From positions 28,547-92,546 of the forward strand of contig NZ_MUIO01000044.1 in the NCBI RefSeq assembly GCF_002087235.1: a DNA stretch of 64,000 nucleotides. The letters run 5' to 3'. This stretch comes from Pseudomonas floridensis. GTDB lineage: Bacteria; Pseudomonadota; Gammaproteobacteria; Pseudomonadales; Pseudomonadaceae. The notes below the pieces were generated by a model. It saw only the letters and a program-made list of their open reading frames with translations, was not told where the DNA came from and searched no databases. This document shows, one piece after another, positions 63,849 to 64,000 of this stretch (position 1 is its first letter; each line of letters opens with the position of its first letter). A program made the position numbers and the translations under genes.

Positions 63849-64000
63849 TTAAGTAACGCGTCCTGAGCTGAGCGGGATAAGGCCTGGCTATGATGATGAA
63901 TATTGACCACTTGGGCAATATATTGCGCAATCTCTTGTGTTCTTCTATATAGCTGCGAGTGACGACGCGGATTTCTTCTTATTTGAAAATAACGGTTGAC
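63849..64000. other. Intergenic sequence at the window end
   Basis: AT-rich sequence before rhtA, including an imperfect repeat of TTGGGCAATATATTGCGCAA near 63910-63930. It probably contains the rhtA promoter. No gene is visible. Confidence 0.35.

Overview
The window looks like chromosome of a fluorescent pseudomonad, most probably of the Pseudomonas syringae group. It is GC-rich and densely coded, with mostly short intergenic gaps. It carries a fused MrpAB antiporter operon, Ku/LigD repair genes, an SfnR/MsuD organosulfur pair, PssA, ScoAB/AtoE and a secreted TonB receptor, as is usual in pseudomonads. This assignment rests on recognised protein families, not on a search. I saw no tRNA, rRNA, CRISPR array, insertion sequence or prophage.

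Layout. 1-4.95 kb: the 3' part of a Gfo/Idh/MocA dehydrogenase, then a sugar ABC importer (binding protein, ATPase, permease), probably for myo-inositol or a derivative, behind a promoter that contains a perfect 20-bp palindrome. 5.2-10.4 kb: a DksA paralogue lacking half of its zinc ligands, a chemoreceptor with a C-terminal sensor region, an orphan Tle1/DUF2235 lipase, and two small conserved genes. 10.4-16.5 kb: a six-gene Mrp-type Na+/H+ antiporter operon on the minus strand. 16.6-22 kb: a DMT exporter divergent from an XRE-cupin regulator, a FAD protein, and the sulfonate pair msuD-sfnR. 22.2-26.9 kb: ku-ligD (non-homologous end joining) and a Tat-exported aldo/keto reductase. 26.9-32 kb: phosphatidylserine synthase, a TonB-dependent receptor, and a glycerophosphodiester phosphodiesterase broken by a frameshift. 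32.2-40.8 kb: a 2-hydroxyacid dehydrogenase, a CTP-synthase-like amidotransferase with a substituted catalytic residue, a small monooxygenase, a MarR regulator, acetoacetate genes (scoAB, atoE, LysR), an RhtB/LysE exporter and a flavin reductase.

The main system is at 41.0-58.8 kb: a 15-gene minus-strand exopolysaccharide operon. In transcription order it encodes an Fe(II)/2OG-type dioxygenase, a DegT aminotransferase, a Wzx flippase, a GT2, Wzb, Wzc, a WbqC protein, an RfaH-like NusG paralogue, a GT2, a GT4, a GH39-like glycosidase, two more GT4s, the WcaJ-type initiating transferase and the Wza export lipoprotein, followed by a strong terminator. Its untranslated leader carries an exact copy of the enterobacterial ops sequence (GGCGGTAGCGTGC, minus strand 58480-58468). 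A second ops core lies about 100 nt upstream. Together with an RfaH homologue encoded inside the operon, this suggests a self-contained antitermination circuit in which the operon makes the factor needed for its own full-length transcription. No Wzy polymerase is visible.

58.4-59.4 kb is a long AT-rich intergenic region. It is followed by an IscS-like cysteine desulfurase, an M24B aminopeptidase P, a small lipoprotein, and an RhtA-type threonine/homoserine exporter.
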